Of a stretch of 64,000 bases of DNA, positions 9,854 through 18,537 are shown piece after piece. The stretch is from positions 1 through 64,000 of the forward strand of contig JAAERL010001045.1 of NCBI GenBank assembly GCA_024230435.1. The letters run 5' to 3'. The stretch is from Desulfobacteraceae bacterium (GTDB taxonomy: Bacteria; Desulfobacterota; Desulfobacteria; Desulfobacterales; Desulfosarcinaceae). The notes beneath the pieces are model-generated. The model did not search any database. It was not told where the DNA came from and saw only the letters and a program-made list of their open reading frames with translations. The translations under genes and the position numbers were made by a program. Each line of letters starts with the position of its first letter. The first letter of the stretch is position 1.

Positions 9854-10097
9854 GATTTTCACCATTTCAGCTTCATAGAACCTTATATCTGATTTTATAT
9901 TTTACCGGTAATTGCTCTGAATCGTTTCAGCATGACACTCTTGCGATTGGTCCAGAAAGCGGTTGCGGATCAACATATCGATTTTTGACCCGCCAGTTTT
10001 TGACCTAACATGCATACGCCAATTCACCCGCACTTTCAAGCGCAAACAGCTCCAAGCCCTGGGCAATCGCATTTTGGTGACTGCATTGCTTGATCGA

Positions 10098-10134
10098 GAT
10101 CGTAGGTCGGATTAACGCTCCACCAATCCGACAA
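10098..10134 (+). repeat. Short repeat R3, copy 1
   Basis: GATCGTAGGTCGGATTAACG followed by CTCCACCAATCCGACAA. It repeats with few changes at 10270-10306, 172 bp away. TCGGATT and AATCCGA form an internal stem. Similar TCGGATTA/TAATCCGA elements are common REP-type repeats in proteobacteria. Confidence 0.7.
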
Positions 10135-10170
10135 AGGCCTGGCAATATCGATTTTGCGGGAAGATAAAAC

Positions 10171-10213
10171 AAAAAAACGTCCCCGATTGCATTATCCATG
10201 CAACCGGGGACGT
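10171..10213 (-). terminator. Strong hairpin terminator
   Basis: A 15-bp stem with one mismatch (ACGTCCCCG... / ...CGGGGACGT; 10177-10191 with 10199-10213) around a 7-nt loop. A seven-A tract at 10171-10177 becomes a T-run on the minus strand. It probably ends transcription from the membrane-protein gene at 10337. A shorter T-rich tract on the other side may allow plus-strand termination too. Confidence 0.7.
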
Positions 10214-10269
10214 ATTACTTTTTGGAACAAATTTTTTCTAATAAATGTTACCTCAATGGATCGGTTCCA

Positions 10270-10306
10270 GATCGTAGGTCGGATTAACGCACCATCAATC
10301 CGACAA
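10270..10306 (+). repeat. Short repeat R3, copy 2
   Basis: Second copy of the 37-bp element at 10098-10134, same orientation, with the same TCGGATT/AATCCGA stem. The two copies flank the terminator hairpin. The rest of 9866-10336 shows no gene. Confidence 0.7.
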
Positions 10307-10336
10307 GCGGCCTGATGATCACGTTTAGGATTTGCG

Positions 10337-11041
10337 TCACAATTTTGCTTTTATTCGCACGAAAGACAGAATCACACCCAGCATTATGCTCAAGAGCGCA
10401 GCCGCCAAAATGCGGTGTTCGCTGGGAAGAAGAAACGTTATGGTGTGGGCGGGAAGCCAAAAAAACGGAATCGTTTTCTTCAAAGCAAAATTCCAAAGTA
10501 TCGACCAGTTTAAATTGATTAGAATATCGTGAACCTGTATTTTACTGAAAAAATGTTTGAGGCTTCCCCCGCAGCGTCTGATATGTTCATCGGTTATGTT
10601 GTGAATAACGAAAAGTAACGGAGAAAAAACCAGATTCATCGCCAGGCTGATGGAAAAAGCTCCTGCAAATTTTAAAAAGGTCAGTCCGGATCTGGAAAAG
10701 GCGCGGTCCGCGGGAAATTCAAGATAGGACCATAGCACCGGCACGCCGTTTGCGAATACTATAAACATCATCTTGATCAATAAGCCCAGCACTCCCCACA
10801 CAATCGCACGCGGCAAAAGTCCGAATTCCCGATTGTAATAGCTGCCGCAGCTTATCCGCAGTGCTATCATTTCTCCGGCAGTTGCAAGAATTGCAAACTT
10901 GATAAAGCTGATCATCAAGCCGTGGCTGGCGTTAAAAACCGCATAGGCCTGAATAAGTTCCGGCACTGAAGCAATAAATGCTCCCGATATGAGTAAAACA
11001 CCAAGTACAAACCAATCCTTGCCTTTAAGATAAAATGTCAT
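10337..11041 (-). CDS. Conserved integral membrane protein (possibly Mpv17-like)
   Basis: 234 aa with about five to six hydrophobic helices. A recognisable internal segment is GLLPRAIVWGVLGLLIKMMF, and the C-terminal part has NLNWSILWNFALKKTIPFFW. The family is known to me only as bacterial membrane proteins with some resemblance to Mpv17/PMP22; the function is unknown and the resemblance is weak. The start at 11041 (MTFYLKGKDWF) is chosen because AAGGAATTGCAA precedes it; the longer ATG at 11059 has no such site. Confidence 0.6.
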   Translation of the reverse strand: MTFYLKGKDWFVLGVLLISGAFIASVPELIQAYAVFNASHGLMISFIKFAILATAGEMIALRISCGSYYNREFGLLPRAIVWGVLGLLIKMMFIVFANGVPVLWSYLEFPADRAFSRSGLTFLKFAGAFSISLAMNLVFSPLLFVIHNITDEHIRRCGGSLKHFFSKIQVHDILINLNWSILWNFALKKTIPFFWLPAHTITFLLPSEHRILAAALLSIMLGVILSFVRIKAKL

Positions 11042-11512
11042 TTGCAATTCCTTTATCAATGCTGATCAAATGCATAATCATATCTGACTTTTACGTGTTT
11101 TTCCGCATACAGCCGGACATTTTTTTCAAAGTCGGCGGCAACAATCAATTTTTCAAGGTTGCAGCTCACCAGTGTTTATATGGATTTTGGGAAAATTATA
11201 GAAAAATCGGCTTTGTTTTCAGATAGGGAAAACGAAAACTTGTGTCCATATTCGGAGCCTGTAATTTTTTGGCATTCTGGACCGAAGAGCCTGTGGTTTT
11301 ATTTTGTAACGTATTATTTTCGAATAAATTGCTTTGCTTCATATTTACTCTCTATGGAAATTTTTTTAAAAAATTAGGCTAATGATAATGATTGGAAAAG
11401 TCAACATCAAATTCAAGTTTTTCAGCAGCTTGGATTATACAAAACGGCTGTTGCGCACCTGATTTTGAGCGAACTGGCATTCAGGTTTAAGACGTTCGCC
11501 AATGGCGATGGA
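11042..11512. other. Intergenic, no gene seen
   Basis: AT-rich stretch between two minus-strand genes. Short frames on both strands lack ribosome-binding sites and homology that I recognise. A TGATAATGATT stretch near 11383 resembles half of a Fur box but is too weak to call. Confidence 0.4.
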
Positions 11513-13309
11513 TCAATGTTTTTTTCCTTCGCGAATGCTTTCCAATGTTTCCCATCGGCTGTAGGCCTGTTCCAGGTTTTTGGCCAGGGTGTCGAGCCGG
11601 GTCTTGGCCTGGCTGATGGCGTCGCTGCTTTTTTTGTAAAAATCAGGATCGGCCATTTGATCGCAAAGTTCTTTTTGTCCGGTTTCCAGTGTTTCGATTT
11701 GTCCCGGGAGTTGATCCAGTTCCCGTTTTTCGTTAAAGGTCAGTTTGCGTGGGCGTTTGCGGTTTTCAGATTTGGCTGGCGATGCGTTTTTTCGCTTTGT
11801 ATCTTGTTCGATTCTTTCTTTTTTTTCAGGCTGCCGGGGCCGCTGGATCAGCCAGTCGTCATATCCTCCGGCGTATTCGATGATGGCCCCGTTTTCTTCG
11901 AAGACAAGCGTGCTGGTAACCACGCCGTTAAGAAAGGCCCGGTCGTGGCTGACCAGTAAAATGACGCCGGAGTATCCCAGTAGTTTTTCTTCCAGCAGCT
12001 CCAGGGTTTCGGTATCCAGGTCGTTGGTTGGTTCGTCGAGCACAAGCACATTTGAGGGCATGGCGAAAAGACGCGCGAGTAATAATCTGTTGCGCTCTCC
12101 TCCTGAAAGAATACGCACAGGGCTGCGGGCGCGGTCCGGCGTAAAGAGAAAATCTTTTAAATAACCCATGACGTGGCGTCTGCGCCCGTTTATGTCCATC
12201 ATGTCCTGGCCGCCGGATATATTTTCACGTACCGTGCGGTCTGCGTCCAATTGGCCGCGTAACTGATCGAAGTATACCACTTTCAGATGGGCGCCCAGGC
12301 GTATCCATCCTTTTTGGGGGGTGCTTTGGCCCAGCAGGATGCGTAACAAGGTTGTTTTGCCGATGCCATTGGGTCCGATTATGCCGATGCGGTCACCGCG
12401 CATAATGCGTATCGAAAAATCATGAATGAGCCGCTTTTCTCCAAAGCCGTGGCCGATGCCTTTGCCCTCGATCACGGCTTTGCCGGTCCGGGCGGCTTCT
12501 TCGATTTGAAAATTTACTTTTCCGGTTTGCGTGCGCAGGGCCTTTTGCTGTTGCCGAAGCCGCATCAGTTCTCGTACGCGTCCCTCGTTGCGGGTGCGCC
12601 GGGCTTTGATGCCCTGCCGAATCCATTGTTCCTCGGCTGCTAGTTTTCGCAAAAAACGGCCGCGCTGGGCGGCTTGCGCCTCAAGGGCCGCTTCGCTCCG
12701 TTTCAAAAACGTTTTGTAGCCGCAGTCCCAACTTGCCAGGCTGCCCCGGTCCAGGGTCACGATGCGCGTTGCGAGCTTTTGCAAAAAGGCGCGGTCATGG
12801 GTGATAAAAATCAGGCTGCCGCGAAATTTTTGCAGGTACTGTTCCAGCCAGGTGATGGAGGCAATATCCAGGTGGTTGGTGGGTTCATCCAGCAGTAGCA
12901 AGTCCGGTTCGGCAACCAGGGACCGGGCCAGAAGAGTTTTGCGTTTAAATCCCACGGATAAAGATTCAAAACGATCTTGCGCATTCAGGCTCAGGCGGGT
13001 GATGATGGTATCAACCTGATAATTCTCGATGTTTTGTAAACCACCGGCCACCACCTGCCGCACCGTGCCTGTCAGGTCTCCGGGCACATCCTGGGGCAAG
13101 CCCGCTACGCGAATGCCTTTTTGCAAAAAGACCTTTCCGGTGTCGGGCGCAATACGGCCTTCTATCATTGACAACAGGGTTGTTTTGCCTTCGCCATTGC
13201 GGCCGATCAGAGCCACCCGTTCACCTTTTTCCACTTGAAGGTCAACTTGCTCCAGCAACAGCGGCCCGCCAAAACCAAGACTTGCTTCTTGAATACTTAC
13301 CAATGCCAT
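11513..13309 (-). CDS. uup: ABC-F family ATPase, Uup-like
   Basis: Two ATP-binding cassettes without membrane domains, the ABC-F layout. Walker A sites are GRNGEGKTTLL and GPNGIGKTTLL; signature regions are LSVGFKRKTLLARSL (degenerate) and LSGGERNRLLLARL; Walker B is LLLDEPTNHLD and LVLDEPTNDLD. A charged C-terminal coiled coil (about residues 510-600) is the Uup-type DNA/ribosome-binding tail. ABC-F proteins act on ribosomes, and Uup also affects transposon excision. The start at 13309 (MALVSIQEASLGFGG) fits the family and has GGAA upstream; the ATG at 13336 is nine codons longer. Confidence 0.9.
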   Translation of the reverse strand: MALVSIQEASLGFGGPLLLEQVDLQVEKGERVALIGRNGEGKTTLLSMIEGRIAPDTGKVFLQKGIRVAGLPQDVPGDLTGTVRQVVAGGLQNIENYQVDTIITRLSLNAQDRFESLSVGFKRKTLLARSLVAEPDLLLLDEPTNHLDIASITWLEQYLQKFRGSLIFITHDRAFLQKLATRIVTLDRGSLASWDCGYKTFLKRSEAALEAQAAQRGRFLRKLAAEEQWIRQGIKARRTRNEGRVRELMRLRQQQKALRTQTGKVNFQIEEAARTGKAVIEGKGIGHGFGEKRLIHDFSIRIMRGDRIGIIGPNGIGKTTLLRILLGQSTPQKGWIRLGAHLKVVYFDQLRGQLDADRTVRENISGGQDMMDINGRRRHVMGYLKDFLFTPDRARSPVRILSGGERNRLLLARLFAMPSNVLVLDEPTNDLDTETLELLEEKLLGYSGVILLVSHDRAFLNGVVTSTLVFEENGAIIEYAGGYDDWLIQRPRQPEKKERIEQDTKRKNASPAKSENRKRPRKLTFNEKRELDQLPGQIETLETGQKELCDQMADPDFYKKSSDAISQAKTRLDTLAKNLEQAYSRWETLESIREGKKH

Positions 13310-13356
13310 TTTAAGTTCCACGCCTTGCAGGTTCATGTATATTGAAAAAACATGGC

Positions 13357-13385
13357 ATTATAAAAAATCTGCGGCCGGTTGGCAA
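13357..13385 (-). promoter_or_regulatory. Promoter of uup
   Basis: On the minus strand TTGCCA (13385-13380), 17-bp spacer, TATAAT (13362-13357), about 48 bp before the uup start. Confidence 0.6.
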
Positions 13386-13430
13386 TATCTCGATTCAGGG
13401 GGCCTTGGCTATAACACCGGCTACCGGAAT

Positions 13431-13596
13431 TAAGGCGATTGGCGGAAAAGAATATACCATATTGGGCTTAGATTTTTTTTCGTCTTCAAGGCATGCCAAA
13501 GTTTGCATACTTAAAGTATTCGCACCTTTAGCATGACACACAAGACGGAAAAAAAGACATGCAAGATGTTATATTATTTAACACAAATCGCCTAAG
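13431..13596 (+). repeat. Foldback repeat F1, copy 2 (complete, 166 bp)
   Basis: Bounded by TAAGGCGATT and AATCGCCTAAG. The left half matches the reverse complement of the right half over nearly all its length, including the central GCATAC/GTAT(T)CG region, so the DNA can form one long imperfect hairpin. There is no coding capacity. It lies between uup and a coiled-coil gene. No obvious target-site duplication was found. Confidence 0.85.
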
Positions 13597-13658
13597 CTTG
13601 AACCTGCTGCCTGATGAGGGTGCGGGAATGCAACTTATCCGATGTGGTCCGATGAACC

Positions 13659-13955
13659 CTATTTAAAATGTGACCGTGCCTTTTTAAATGCTTTGCTTAA
13701 CGCTGTCCATGCCTGCTCGGTACCTTCTTTGAAATCTGTCCAGGCGCTTTCGCTTGAATTGTCAAGTTTGGTAAGTTTGTCTTTCATTTGCTTGCGCAGT
13801 TTTTTGAGTTTTTCGAACTCTTCATCAAAGGTTTTTCTTGCATCGGCGCTAAGGTGCTGCGCTTTGGCTTCCAGTTTATTACGCTCGATGTTCCATCGGT
13901 AATTCAGGTCGTTGAACTCATCTTTCATTTTTTTGATAAATTCTTCTTTGTCCAT
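13659..13955 (-). CDS. Small coiled-coil protein (98 aa)
   Basis: Highly charged, almost entirely helical, soluble protein with heptad-like Leu/Ala spacing (KLEAKAQHLSADARKTF, EEFEKLKKLRKQMKDKL). Aromatic spacing at the end (AWTDFKEGTEQAWTALSKAF) resembles small stress-associated coiled-coil proteins of cyanobacteria and proteobacteria; the exact role is unknown. A clear AGGAGA ribosome-binding site precedes the ATG. Confidence 0.75.
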   Translation of the reverse strand: MDKEEFIKKMKDEFNDLNYRWNIERNKLEAKAQHLSADARKTFDEEFEKLKKLRKQMKDKLTKLDNSSESAWTDFKEGTEQAWTALSKAFKKARSHFK

Positions 13956-13987
13956 TTCTCTGTTTCTCCTTTAATTTTAATATCCGT

Positions 13988-14986
13988 CTATGGATGCGGG
14001 GAACGCAAAAAGAGTACCAGGCTTCGGACCAGTTCGGCCATGTAGGAAAAGTCCAGGGTTTGCATGCTATCGGAGAGCAGATGATAATGCGGATTGCGGA
14101 AATAAGCCGAGTCGGTCAGCATGACCGCGCGGTAGCCTTTGCTCCAGAATGAGGCATGGTCGCTGAGGCGGACCGCAGGCATGATCCATCCGTTGAAGGG
14201 AACCGTGAGGCTTACGACCGGCAACTCCGGATTCTGCTTGAAGCTTTTTCGCAATTTGCGGGTCAATGATAAGGATTTCAGATTACCCACGATGCCGATG
14301 AAGGTTCCTGTTTTGGGATATCCCAAAAACCGTAAAGGAAAGGGATAATGCTGACAGCCCGGTTCGCTGCATGTATAGCCGACCATCTCAAGACAGATCA
14401 TGCCGTCGATAGCCATGTCCTGCTCTTTAGCTTTTTTTGCGAACACGCGGCTTCCCATGTGCCGAGTTCCATAGGCAGGCGGTTCTTCCAGGGTAAAGGC
14501 TGCAAAGGTGATTTTCAGCGCCTGGTCATTGTTTTTGGCCAAAGACTGCATCACCCGCGCGGTTTCCAAAACAACGGCGACGGCGCTGGCGTTGTCATCG
14601 GCTCCTACCGTACCGGCAACGGTATCGTAATGGGCCCCAATCACGTAGTGCGCTGCAGGTGCGGACGATGGCTTCAGTGTTGCGAGCACATTGCACACGG
14701 GTATGTTGTTGAAACGGTATGTCTGGCGCTCTACCGATAAACCAAAATCTTCAAATTGAGCGTGTATGTAGTCTGCCGATTTTTTAAGGTTATCGGGTGT
14801 GTATATACTACGCTCGCCAATGGTTCGGGTCAGCATGGTCAGTTGCCCGTGCAGCCGGTCCATTATTTTCTGTTTGTCCGGCATGGGGTTTTCCTCACAA
14901 TACGTCCGCTGGACCCATCCGCCATGGAGGGCCAAAATTAACAGCGGTATGGTCCAGAAAATTTTGCCAAGATTGTTCAGACTCAT
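13988..14986 (-). CDS. M28-family metallopeptidase, probably exported
   Basis: Zn-dependent aminopeptidase-like fold. Metal-site signatures in order: GAHYDTV (about residue 118), GADDNASAVAVV (second metal ligand Asp), LEEPPAYGTRHMGS (catalytic Glu and a metal ligand), SDHASFW and the late NPHYHLLSD (His ligand). An N-terminal hydrophobic stretch (IFWTIPLLILALHGGW) suggests export or anchoring. 332 aa fits M28 peptidases. The substrate is not predictable. It starts 33 bp before the coiled-coil gene's stop-side spacer and faces away from the 15356 gene. Confidence 0.88.
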   Translation of the reverse strand: MSLNNLGKIFWTIPLLILALHGGWVQRTYCEENPMPDKQKIMDRLHGQLTMLTRTIGERSIYTPDNLKKSADYIHAQFEDFGLSVERQTYRFNNIPVCNVLATLKPSSAPAAHYVIGAHYDTVAGTVGADDNASAVAVVLETARVMQSLAKNNDQALKITFAAFTLEEPPAYGTRHMGSRVFAKKAKEQDMAIDGMICLEMVGYTCSEPGCQHYPFPLRFLGYPKTGTFIGIVGNLKSLSLTRKLRKSFKQNPELPVVSLTVPFNGWIMPAVRLSDHASFWSKGYRAVMLTDSAYFRNPHYHLLSDSMQTLDFSYMAELVRSLVLFLRSPHP

Positions 14987-15355
14987 TTTTTCGCCTCTAA
15001 GATTATTGGAGCATTACAATTTTAAAATTTCAAGAAATATCGCATCAGTAAGCGGTCCTAAATGTGTTTATGCCCGGATTCGCCAACATTTTATCGGATT
15101 GATGAGATTTTTGCGGTCTGCGCATCCAGCGCCTGATTTTATCCTGATTTTATTTTTTGCGGTCTGCGCATCCAGCGTCTGATTTTATAAAGATAACTTA
15201 ACCACTGCCCTTTTCGTTTTCATAATCGATCTTATTTTATTTATTATTTTCCTTTTCACAGCAGGGGTGACCATGACCTGTATGATCCGTGCGCTCCAAA
15301 ACCCTGACCATTTTTTGATGTATCGTATTATGTACACAGCAAAGGAGGGCAAGTC
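14987..15355. repeat. Intergenic with a 35-bp direct repeat
   Basis: GCGGTCTGCGCATCCAGCG with flanking T-rich sequence occurs at about 15108-15142 and again at 15154-15188, offset 46 bp, with one base changed. It looks like a recent tandem duplication. Nothing else is recognised in the gap. Confidence 0.65.
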
Positions 15356-15793
15356 ATGGCGTGCAAAATCATTTTTTCATTGTTGGAAGAAAGTGTTTCC
15401 GGTAATATCGGCGATGATTGGCAATACTCGGTAGAGGCTAACGTGTACAACCCGTTTCTGACCGGAACGGGAGTGATCCAGGTGCCCGAACATCAATTGA
15501 CACCCGGCAAAGCCCAACCCCCGCCAAGGCCCGGTCAGATCGTAACCATTCCCGCAGGGACTTGCGGCACAAAACCACGGGTGAAAATTATTGTGAACGC
15601 CGCTGAAGTTGATTGGCTCTTTGATGACAAAGGTTCAAACGTTATCGATGTTCCCATGCAGTGCCCAGGCCGGCGAGAAAAGCCGTTCACGCAGGATCAG
15701 CAGATTTTAGTACGGGTGCGGGAGTCTCCCCGTTTTTTTGGTGGAGAAGCCGTTTTTAAAGCAAAAGTGCGGCTTGTGGCAACTTGCGAATAG
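15356..15793 (+). CDS. Hypothetical protein (145 aa)
   Basis: Not recognised. It has a strong ribosome-binding site (AAAGGAGGGCAAGTC before the ATG). The soluble, probably beta-rich product has no signal peptide. It contains four or so Cys (CGT, QCPG, ATCE near the end) and a Pro-rich turn (KAQPPPRPGQ). It stands alone in an accessory stretch. Confidence 0.65.
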   Translation: MACKIIFSLLEESVSGNIGDDWQYSVEANVYNPFLTGTGVIQVPEHQLTPGKAQPPPRPGQIVTIPAGTCGTKPRVKIIVNAAEVDWLFDDKGSNVIDVPMQCPGRREKPFTQDQQILVRVRESPRFFGGEAVFKAKVRLVATCE

Positions 15794-16377
15794 CCCATAT
15801 ATAAGAGTAGAGAATGAAAACGCAGTTACTGGAAAAGGCGAGGCAGGAGATGATAGAACAATACGGTCTTTGAATTGCAGGCTTTCAATTTCCAGGCGAT
15901 AAGCCTGAACTCAGCAAAAGATTATTGTGTGATCCACTTCTAAGTTCCGTTCAAGCATCAATTCTTTCAGGTTCCGGTTACTGAGGCAATACCCGGTTAC
16001 TGAGGCAATACCATAGATACCAACCAACATTTAACAAAATGATCTCTTTTTGAAAATGACGCCACTTGAACGGATTTTTATAATTCATCAATGCATGTCC
16101 TCGGCTGTTGTTTTTATGTCGCCAAGTGCATTTATCAGGAATCGCAAACTTTTTGCCACAGAACTGTTAATACCGCCAACTTTATTGATACAGTATTTTA
16201 TTTATAATATCTGAAATTTTCATGACGATCATTGAAAATGATATCAAATTATTTGGTTATAAGGGTAAAGCGGCAATATTGAATCGCAGGCATATAATTT
16301 GCTTGTGACTAGCTTGAGAGAAATTTACGTAAACTGAAAGTGATTTGAATTGGAATAATTGATTTGAGGACTTTATC
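15794..16377. other. 584-bp AT-rich gap with a 19-bp tandem duplication
   Basis: CCGGTTACTGAGGCAATAC is present twice in tandem (about 15974-16011). At 15814 an ATG opens a 19-codon frame (MKTQLLEKARQEMIEQYGL, then stop) that may be the head of a lost gene. No full gene is seen. Confidence 0.4.
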
Positions 16378-17340
16378 ATGATGCATACAGTAGGAGACAC
16401 ACACGCTTATTGGAAAGCTTTAAAAGCTAAGGACGAATTTAATGCGTTGACAAACAAAGATAATCAGACAGGAAGCAAACTTAGACGTTGCAGAGGCATT
16501 ACGGGGCATGCGGCCAAAGCATTTTGCAAGGATATTAAGGAACTATTTGTAACTCCCTTGACGCTGGCATTTGCAATAGCAGCTCCTGAGAAGACACACA
16601 GACTTATTAAACGAAATTTGTGTGGAGATGAGCCCTGTAGTTTATATTGTAAAAATATTAAAAAACCTGATGAATTAGATACTAAACCAGAGAATGGCCG
16701 TTGCGAAGGTGTTCTGTGTTATAGTGATAAGGCCCATGATAATGATAAGGCTGAAGAATATGCGAACGATCTGTTTAATAATTTTTGCAGTGATGAAGAT
16801 AAAAAATTAATATATCGTCAGATACCATATAGAACCCAAATCATAAATCATTATGCAAAGAAACATCCTGATTTTTTCAAACGCTTGAAGTTCAGGAATC
16901 CTGAATATAATGGAAAGGAACTTAACTCAGAGGAACGAATTCCTGAGGATTATTATCTGCACGGAATGGCTGCGCCTGTTGAGCTTAGAGCTTATGAAAT
17001 GGGGGAAAGTGACTATGAGTTTATGAAAACCATCATTACAGATGCAAATAATAAAACCAGATGTAAAGATGATATTCTTAGATTGATGGGGATGCCGCGA
17101 AACGATCTAAATGGCGATTTCTCCTTGAGGTTTAAGTTTAAGTTTAAGCTTAGTTTGCAAAAAGATATCAAGAAGGCGATCGTTGATTATCAGGATCAAA
17201 AAAAGCATTTCAACAATATGGTGAACGGCGCATTAGGCATGGACGATGATATTGCTCAAGATGTCACGGACATAATATTGGGATTTGCACCAGGGACAGT
17301 ATCACCGATTATGAATCGCGAGGTTCACCCGGGGGGATAA
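16378..17340 (+). CDS. Orphan Cys-containing hypothetical protein (320 aa)
   Basis: Not recognised. A good ribosome-binding site (TGAGGACTTTATC) precedes an ATGATG start. The product is soluble and Lys/Asp-rich, with nine or so Cys. A cluster around residues 83-114 (CGDEPC, LYC, GRCEGVLC) could bind metal or form disulfides. There is one hydrophobic run, FVTPLTLAFAIAAPE (about residues 61-75), too short to be a certain membrane helix. The gene is richer in A and T than its neighbours, which suggests acquisition. Its stop overlaps the start of a 58-codon frame (TAATG). Confidence 0.6.
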   Translation: MMHTVGDTHAYWKALKAKDEFNALTNKDNQTGSKLRRCRGITGHAAKAFCKDIKELFVTPLTLAFAIAAPEKTHRLIKRNLCGDEPCSLYCKNIKKPDELDTKPENGRCEGVLCYSDKAHDNDKAEEYANDLFNNFCSDEDKKLIYRQIPYRTQIINHYAKKHPDFFKRLKFRNPEYNGKELNSEERIPEDYYLHGMAAPVELRAYEMGESDYEFMKTIITDANNKTRCKDDILRLMGMPRNDLNGDFSLRFKFKFKLSLQKDIKKAIVDYQDQKKHFNNMVNGALGMDDDIAQDVTDIILGFAPGTVSPIMNREVHPGG

Positions 17341-17516
17341 TGAACATGAACAGCCTCATGCAACGGTGTATGATATTTGAAGGAAAAGCCACCTGCGCGG
17401 GACCGGCCTGGGAAAAAGCTCTAAAAATCGATGGCATCGCCAAAAAAAGGTGCAACCGGACATTGTTCTCGAATGGATATAACAATTTAAGATTATCCAG
17501 CGGGAATTCACGGTAA
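17340..17516 (+). CDS. Small ORF coupled to the orphan gene (58 aa)
   Basis: The ATG at 17340 overlaps the preceding TAA stop (TAATG). An in-frame ATG at 17346 has GGGGGA about 8 nt upstream and may be the real start. The peptide has three Cys (MQRCMIFEG, ATCAGPAW, KKRCNRT) and no recognisable family. Its last 10 or so codons and stop fall inside repeat R2, so the natural C-terminus may have been replaced by the repeat. Confidence 0.35.
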   Translation: MNMNSLMQRCMIFEGKATCAGPAWEKALKIDGIAKKRCNRTLFSNGYNNLRLSSGNSR

Positions 17517-17537
17517 TTTATTGCCGGGAGCAGTCAC
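17484..17537 (+). repeat. Palindromic repeat R2, copy 2
   Basis: AATTTAAGATTATCCAGCG, then a palindromic core CGGTAATTTATTGCCGGG, then AGCAGTCAC. Nearly identical over 54 bp to the reverse complement of 9232-9285. Confidence 0.85.
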
Positions 17538-17682
17538 ATTCATACAATTAAATTAATGCAAAATTTATAAAAATTGCTTCGCCAAAATTAAAACCTGACC
17601 ATGCCCGTAGACAGGTTCTGTATAGTCCTTAGTTTGTAAGTTAACCACTATTTTTACAGGGCCTTTGCCCGGGGAGGCGCTC

Positions 17683-18171
17683 ATGCATTTCAAACAAGCA
17701 GAGATCCTGAAAGGATTGGACAACAGGTTTATCGCCAAAATGATGGAGATGGGTGTTAAATCCACCTATGGTCCGGCAACGGTGCTGTTTAGCCAGGGGG
17801 ATCCGGCGCGTCATTTTTTTATTTTATTGAAGGGGCGCGTTAGGTTGAGCATCGACGATAACAAGAATTCGATTTACACGGTAAACCATAGCGGAGAAGC
17901 GTTCGGGTGGTCCTCATTGGCTGGAAGCGATAACTATACCGCCTCGGCTGAATGTGTTGACAAGTCCACGTTAATCGCTTTTGATCGTTATAAGATGGAC
18001 CTGATAATGAGCGATGATCCACGCAGTGCCGCCTTGTTTTATAAGAATCTGGCGCTCACGCTCGGCAACCGTCTTGTACGAATGAATTCCCAGCTTGCTG
18101 ATCATCTTTCGTTTGAAGATAAAATCTCTTATGGTACCGGACAGGTTCAGGAAGAAATTCATGTCGCCTGA
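17683..18171 (+). CDS. Cyclic-nucleotide-binding-domain protein without DNA-binding domain
   Basis: Crp/Fnr-type beta-barrel sensor domain: VLFSQGDPARHFFILLKGRVRL, then GEAFGWSSLAG, then LIAFDRYKMDLIM. The family normally adds a C-terminal helix-turn-helix; here the 162-aa protein ends after the dimerisation-like helix (FYKNLALTLGNRLVRMNSQL), so it probably works through a partner rather than DNA. I choose the ATG at 17683 because GGGGAGGCGCTC precedes it; 17665 is the longer alternative. The ligand is not predictable. Confidence 0.85.
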   Translation: MHFKQAEILKGLDNRFIAKMMEMGVKSTYGPATVLFSQGDPARHFFILLKGRVRLSIDDNKNSIYTVNHSGEAFGWSSLAGSDNYTASAECVDKSTLIAFDRYKMDLIMSDDPRSAALFYKNLALTLGNRLVRMNSQLADHLSFEDKISYGTGQVQEEIHVA

Positions 18172-18255
18172 CGGCTGTCTTTTATAAATGTGAAAACGCT
18201 GCGAGCCGGCGCTGTTTTGTCCTTGAGCCGGATATTATGGTTAGGCGCCGAAGGC

Positions 18256-18447
18256 CTTAGGCGATTTGTGTTAAAGAATATAACATCTTGTATGTCTTTT
18301 TTTTGCGACTTGTGCGTTATGCCAAAGGTGCGAATACGTTAAGTATGCAAACTGATCAGCAAACTTTGGCACGCCTTGAAGGCTAAAAAAAATCCTGCTC
18401 AATCTGGTATCTGTTAAGACGCTAAATTCTTTTCCGCCAATCGCCAT
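18256..18447 (-). repeat. Foldback repeat F1, copy 3 (inverted, about 192 bp)
   Basis: Inverse orientation relative to the copy at 13431. It begins CTTAGGCGATTT and ends CCGCCAATCGCCATAG, and carries about 25 extra bases, including a GATCAGCAAACT insertion that duplicates part of the arm. It is non-coding and lies just before the activase gene. Confidence 0.82.
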
Positions 18448-18537
18448 AGAAGAATACATGGCTTTGACAAGTTATGGTTTTTAGGTTAATTACGAGTCCA
18501 ATACAAATAATACTGAAAATTTAAAATCAAAGAGGCC

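Noticed and set aside
10005-10199. 64-aa minus-strand ORF
   Set aside because: Overlaps repeat R3 and the terminator hairpin; no ribosome-binding site.
11378-11396. Fur-box-like TGATAATGATT
   Set aside because: Only half of the palindrome matches and no iron gene is adjacent.
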